Assembly (NCBI GenBank): GCA_900404475.1
Contig: OUQQ01000474.1
Coordinates: 1-16,561, forward strand
Reading direction: 5' to 3'
Source of the DNA: Spongospora subterranea
Taxonomy: Eukaryota; Endomyxa; Phytomyxea; Plasmodiophorida; Plasmodiophoridae
Length of the DNA: 16,561 nt
The notes beneath the pieces are model-generated. The model worked only from the letters and a program-made list of their open reading frames with translations. It did not search any database and was not told where the DNA came from. Made by a program: the position numbers and the translations under genes. Below are positions 10,745 to 16,561 of the stretch, piece after piece. The stretch's first letter is position 1; each line of letters begins with the position of its first letter.

Positions 10745-11169
10745 ATGCATAGCCGTGTGGAGATTATCGGTCGTCGTCAAAGCAGTAATGGGCATTCGTG
10801 TGCATTGCACGATTGTTGTGGAGAGCGAATCGCTGTCGGTGATTTAGCCCGATTCAAAGACACCATATTCGATGATTCTCAAGTGTTCTGTGTAAATTTT
10901 TAAAGACGAACCCAATGATGAGTTGTATTTAGAAAATTCGGGCTTGGAAGAGGCAATTGCGTGTGTTCATATAAATGATGGTCGAGAATCCTGTAAGATT
11001 GGGTTTCCCTGTCAAATACTTTGCGAGCGGAGATCAATTTCTGGAGAATTTCGCACAGGTGCTTGAGCTTTTCGAAAATATTGGCAGTTCTTACAAACGC
11101 AGAAAAGACGTGGAGTTTTGTGGTGTGGCAGAGTGCATGTTTCTGAATGGTATCCCATCTTGGGTATAG
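10745..11169 (+). CDS. Small unrecognised protein gene, splicing ambiguous
   Basis: Three protein-like segments lie in three successive frames. Segment 1, from ATG 10745, contains CCGERIAVGDLARFKDTIF. Segment 2 (about 10903-11010) contains GLEEAIACVHINDGRESCKIGF. Segment 3 (about 11002-11169) contains FLENFAQVLELFENIG and SYKRRKDVEFCGVAECMFL and ends at TAG 11167-11169. Splicing 10838/10906 and 10992/11033 (introns of 67 and 40 nt, GT-AG, phase 1) gives a 105-residue protein, but removes GDLARFK and KIGF, which look coding. The second acceptor, GCGGAG, has no pyrimidine tract. Alternatively, two +1 frame shifts would keep all segments. I do not recognise the family with a name. It is divergently placed 199 nt from STX16. 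Confidence 0.5.
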
Positions 11170-11818
11170 GTAGCCTGTGTTTATATAACAGTAGTCATTA
11201 TCGCAATTGCTTCTTCAGGCAGGTTTGCCAGCGTAGCGACAATTGGGACGTTGACAGATGCAATACCAACATGTCTCCACGTATTTGTTATCGTGGTTAG
11301 CGTAACTGAAGCCCAGCCTTGTCAGGCGATATCTATCCTCTTTGGACTTACGGCCAGTTGTCTCCTCAAACATCTCCATCATCCCGTCGTCTATTTAGTT
11401 CAAGGTGTAGTCGTGAAATGGCGTGTTAATACGGATGTCCAGCACTAAAGAACAAGTAATAACAAGTTCAAATAGTGGTCAACGCCTGTGTCTGCCCAAC
11501 TTGATGCGTTCGGGTACGCTCTTCGATTTTACCTGAGGGATACTTGTATCGCTGTACATCTGCTTGTTCCCCCCATCAGTTCGCATCCCATTTAGAGAGC
11601 GTTTACTAAATAACTGATCGGGCCGGACTGTTCTTCTAACAACAATAGCCAAATAGCCAGTATCTTTTCCTATAGAGGCTGCCGGGAAGATTGGTTCGTC
11701 CCATGTTTTGAAAGATAGTAGATTTACGTGTAGAGGTTACAGTGGAAGGGCGGACCCAACTAGCTGATTGCTGGATCGTGTTCTACCTTGTAGGTAGGAG
11801 AGAAGCATTCAGGTGTGT
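11170..11818. other. Gap holding no supported gene
   Basis: About 650 nt between the small plus-strand gene and the stop of the G-patch gene. An open frame at 11251-11448 (plus) gives a hydrophobic product without a domain. The stretch GTATAG...CTTCAG at about 11165-11222 resembles an intron, so the upstream gene could continue with an exon from about 11223. The exon content there is not convincing. The right part presumably holds the G-patch 3' UTR. Confidence 0.4.
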
Positions 11819-12453
11819 CTAACCAAAAGATAGACACTGATTCTTGGAAATCACATGGCTATGAATAGTGGCAAATCTAGCGATATACAGGAATGGCCAA
11901 GATTTAGTTATGATTTTTTGAATATTTGCGGACACTTCACCATCTTGTCTCGATAATCTCTTCAATTTTCCTGACATGCGACTATTATACATGGTTTTTG
12001 GAGGCTTTGCTGATTTTGGCTTAGATGATGAGTTTGGTTTGGCACTGGTTGTCGATTTAACAAACGTTTTACCGAGAGACGGATCCTCACTCGCACTGGA
12101 CCTTGATAACTTCAATTCTAATGCTCTGTTATTTTTTGACCAATCATTGTAAGAACAAGCATACCGCATTCTTTGGACTTCCTTTTTTTGCTATTCTTTT
12201 TGCTTGACTTAACAGTCAACGATTTAGCCAATTTGTCGTACATGTTTTCAAAGTCATTGCTCCAGTCTTCATTCATGCCAATGCCAGAGTTATCAGGTTT
12301 AATTATAGTCGATACAGGACGTGAGTTTCCCTGCTCGTGTTTGCCCAATCCTAAAAACCCAATAAATTAAAGATGGTGTATGAACTCAATATCAACTGTT
12401 TTGCCTTGCCCAGGTTGCCAGCCCATTTTCTGTAGCATGTTGAACGCCTTCAT
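11819..12453 (-). CDS. G-patch domain protein, GPATCH4 type
   Basis: G-patch proteins bind nucleic acid and activate DEAH helicases; GPATCH4-like members act in the nucleolus. Exons 12453-12405, 12350-12165 and 12117-11819 join in phase to 177 residues. The G-patch is formed only by splicing: KAFNMLQKMGWQPGQG in exon 1 joins LGKHEQGNSRPV in exon 2, with a glycine-containing GIGM at the end. A short W..FENMYDKLAKSL segment after it resembles the post-G-patch helix of GPATCH4. The rest is Lys/Ser-rich (KSSKKNSKKRKSK; KPNSSSKPKSAKPPK), typical of a nucleolar tail. The first intron starts with GC, not GT. The ATG at 12453 is preceded by TAG GGA ACT AAT, so either this is the true start or GTAG is an acceptor for an earlier exon. 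Shorter than human GPATCH4. Confidence 0.78.
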
Positions 12454-12574
12454 ATTAGTTCCCTACAAATTCGTCAAACTTCGATGTCAACTCCGATTGA
12501 ATTTGTCACAGCAGTTTCAAGTATCAAATTAATTGCGGGAAATTTTGCGTGAAAAGCCTTCGCTGCAGCGCAGG

Positions 12575-12808
12575 ATGAAGTTCAGGAATCCTTTTCTCGC
12601 AAATATTAAATGTCACTTTGCAAATAGAGTACATCGTCAGGTTGTACTGGGTTGCCCGACGCAATATTCAGCTTTTGGCGATCAGAACGGAAAATTGTCG
12701 AATGTCACTGTGTTAGGAGTCAATGAAGAACAGTTCGAACTGAAGCGGATTGAGCGCAATCTGATCGCATGGGGGACAAAACCGAGCTCCTTTGTGGCAC
12801 ATCCGTGA
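12575..12808 (+). CDS. Possible 77-residue protein, function unknown
   Basis: Opens 121 nt from the ATG of the divergent G-patch gene. The frame continues open upstream to about 12533 without another ATG. The product begins MKFRNPFLANIKCHFANRVH, basic and mildly amphipathic and therefore compatible with a mitochondrial signal, and continues with NVTVLGVNEEQFELKRIERN. No family is recognised. The length is close to what chance can give, so it may be non-coding or one exon of a longer gene. Confidence 0.33.
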   Translation: MKFRNPFLANIKCHFANRVHRQVVLGCPTQYSAFGDQNGKLSNVTVLGVNEEQFELKRIERNLIAWGTKPSSFVAHP

Positions 12809-13201
12809 GCATCACGTAGCCTTCAAACAAGTGGCAAATTCGTGTTTGATGGATGCCCTACTCTCAGCGATCAGAATCAAGAGTACCTTTTCGCGAGTTT
12901 GGTGAAATTCTCGTTTTAGCGAGGCCCTAGACAAGGTTTTGGTCAAATCCCAGTCGTTCAGTGGCCAATGGCCATTGGGTCAGCACTGGTTAGCCACTAG
13001 CCACTACAGTCCAGGCAGGCCATCCGGTGGCACCTGCAGTGTATGTCCGATAGCCGTCAAGAACTACAGTCGGGCAGTCCGCCGCAGTGACCCTCCGGAC
13101 CTCCGGAGTCCGTCTAGGCCAACTTATCGAGTGTCGTTGCCACTGTCCCCACCATTTTAGTGTCTGCGTTTTAGGGTGTTGACAGTTGATATTGCCCAGA
13201 A
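12809..13201. promoter_or_regulatory. Upstream region of the prolyl-tRNA synthetase gene
   Basis: A 393-nt stretch rich in G+C and short palindromes, including a perfect CCAAT/ATTGG palindrome (12965-12978) and CTCCGGAG near 13098. Repeated GCCACT and CAGT words are common around 12990-13070. An open frame at 12939-13160 exists but reads as low-complexity and is not called. The region probably contains the ProRS promoter. Confidence 0.4.
12965..12978. promoter_or_regulatory. Perfect palindrome of two opposed CCAAT boxes
   Basis: CCAATGGCCATTGG is its own reverse complement and presents one CCAAT on each strand. It lies about 225 nt upstream of the ProRS ATG. CCAAT is the core recognised by NF-Y; a role here is inferred from position only. 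Confidence 0.4.
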
Positions 13202-16065
<2,864 letters not shown>

Positions 16066-16114
16066 GTTCGAATTTTCAGATAAACAAAAGCGGTTTTGTC
16101 AGTTTACCAGGGCC

Positions 16115-16279
16115 ACCGAAGTGCCAGTTGGCGACTGTCTATGTTCACTTATTGTATCTATCACATTCTGGGTCTGTGGGTGCTGTACAGTGTAATCATG
16201 TACACCGACGTGCCAGTTGGCGACTTTCTATGTTCACTTATTGTATCTATCACATTCTGGGTCTGTGGGTGGGGTACAG
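16115..16279 (+). repeat. Direct repeat, two 76-nt copies
   Basis: Copies at 16115-16190 and 16204-16279, 89 nt apart start to start, differ at about four positions. Each begins ACCGA(A/C)GTGCCAGTTGGC and ends with GGTACAG or CTGTACAG. Frames through them change between copies, so they are not protein repeats. A recent local duplication or part of a dispersed element. Confidence 0.85.
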
Positions 16280-16289
16280 ATTGATTGAA

Positions 16290-16420
16290 AATTGATCGAA
16301 ACTGTGCGCAGCCCGTCTGTGGATACACTAAGCAAAACACTGCCATACGTACAATTGATCGACAAGAATAATAATTATTGATCGAGATCGAAATTGATCG
16401 AAGCCGTGGGCAGCCCGTCT
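16290..16420 (+). repeat. Direct repeat, two 29-nt copies
   Basis: Copies at 16290-16318 and 16392-16420 share AATTGATCGAA and GCAGCCCGTCT with about three mismatches between, spaced 102 nt. Extra TTGATCG words lie between them (about 16355, 16378). Confidence 0.75.
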
Positions 16421-16561
16421 TTGATTGCACTGGGTTTATATAAATTCTGTGCGACTGACCGATAATGGAATTTAATCGAAGACGTCATTTTCGGCTATTT
16501 TTCCCACGACGGGTGTGCTTGTCGAGTTTGCTGAGAGTATTAGGATTTTCAAAATCATCAA

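Larger units (their letters stand above)
16066..16561. other. Repeat-bearing non-coding region downstream of ProRS
   Basis: Nearly 500 nt with no supported gene. It contains two copies of a 76-nt unit and two copies of a 29-nt unit, plus several TTGATCG words between 16294 and 16400. A TATATAA at about 16437-16443 could be a promoter element for a gene beyond the window. Confidence 0.5.

Noticed and set aside
11251..11448. Hydrophobic 65-codon open frame
   Set aside because: No recognisable domain, and no phase-compatible exon found on either side.
12939..13160. 73-codon open frame upstream of ProRS
   Set aside because: Low-complexity product rich in Ser, Pro and Arg in a G+C-rich palindromic stretch; no link in frame or by splicing to ProRS.
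16096..16284. 62-codon open frame across the 76-nt repeats
   Set aside because: The frame reads the two repeat copies in different registers and shows no domain; the repeats explain the openness.

Overview
The window looks like compact nuclear DNA of a small invertebrate. It holds animal-type eukaryotic gene families (a nucleoporin, a mitochondrial ribosomal protein, a syntaxin, C2H2 zinc fingers, a eukaryotic prolyl-tRNA synthetase) cut by very short introns of about 38-70 nt. Introns this small, genes packed on both strands, and a prolyl-tRNA synthetase not fused to glutamyl-tRNA synthetase are compatible with a Dorylaimia nematode (whipworm-like). That placement is an inference with low confidence. 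Nothing prokaryotic, viral or obviously mobile is seen. Because genes are split, every coding model below was built by hand by matching reading frame, splice signals and intron phase.

Layout, left to right. 37-3902 (minus): a large gene with 13 well-phased exons plus 3 less certain tail exons; order and sequence resemble nucleoporin Nup133 (N-terminal beta-propeller, C-terminal helical part), diverging fast. 4512-6085 (plus): seven-exon mitochondrial ribosomal protein uS9m (MRPS9). 6284-6778 (plus): single-exon protein with three C2H2 fingers. 7085-8018 (minus): five-exon protein with four C2H2 fingers, tail-to-tail with the previous gene. 8019-9518: the largest gap, with a perfect 9-bp inverted repeat near the zinc-finger gene and one unexplained open frame. 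9519-10546 (minus): three-exon syntaxin-16. 10745-11169 (plus): a small unrecognised gene whose splicing is ambiguous. 11819-12453 (minus): G-patch protein of the GPATCH4 type with a GC-AG intron. 12575-12808 (plus): a possible 77-residue protein. 13202-16065 (plus): a complete 15-exon prolyl-tRNA synthetase with an N-terminal YbaK/ProX editing-type domain. 16066-16561: non-coding DNA with two families of direct repeats.

The genes do not form a pathway. They are housekeeping functions (nuclear pore, mitochondrial translation, endosome-Golgi fusion, probable ribosome or RNA maturation, cytosolic tRNA charging) beside two probable transcription factors. No operon is evident. No convincing single new biological system is present; the points most worth checking are the YbaK-ProRS fusion, the small gene at 10745-11169, the GC-AG intron inside the G-patch motif, and the repeats downstream of ProRS.
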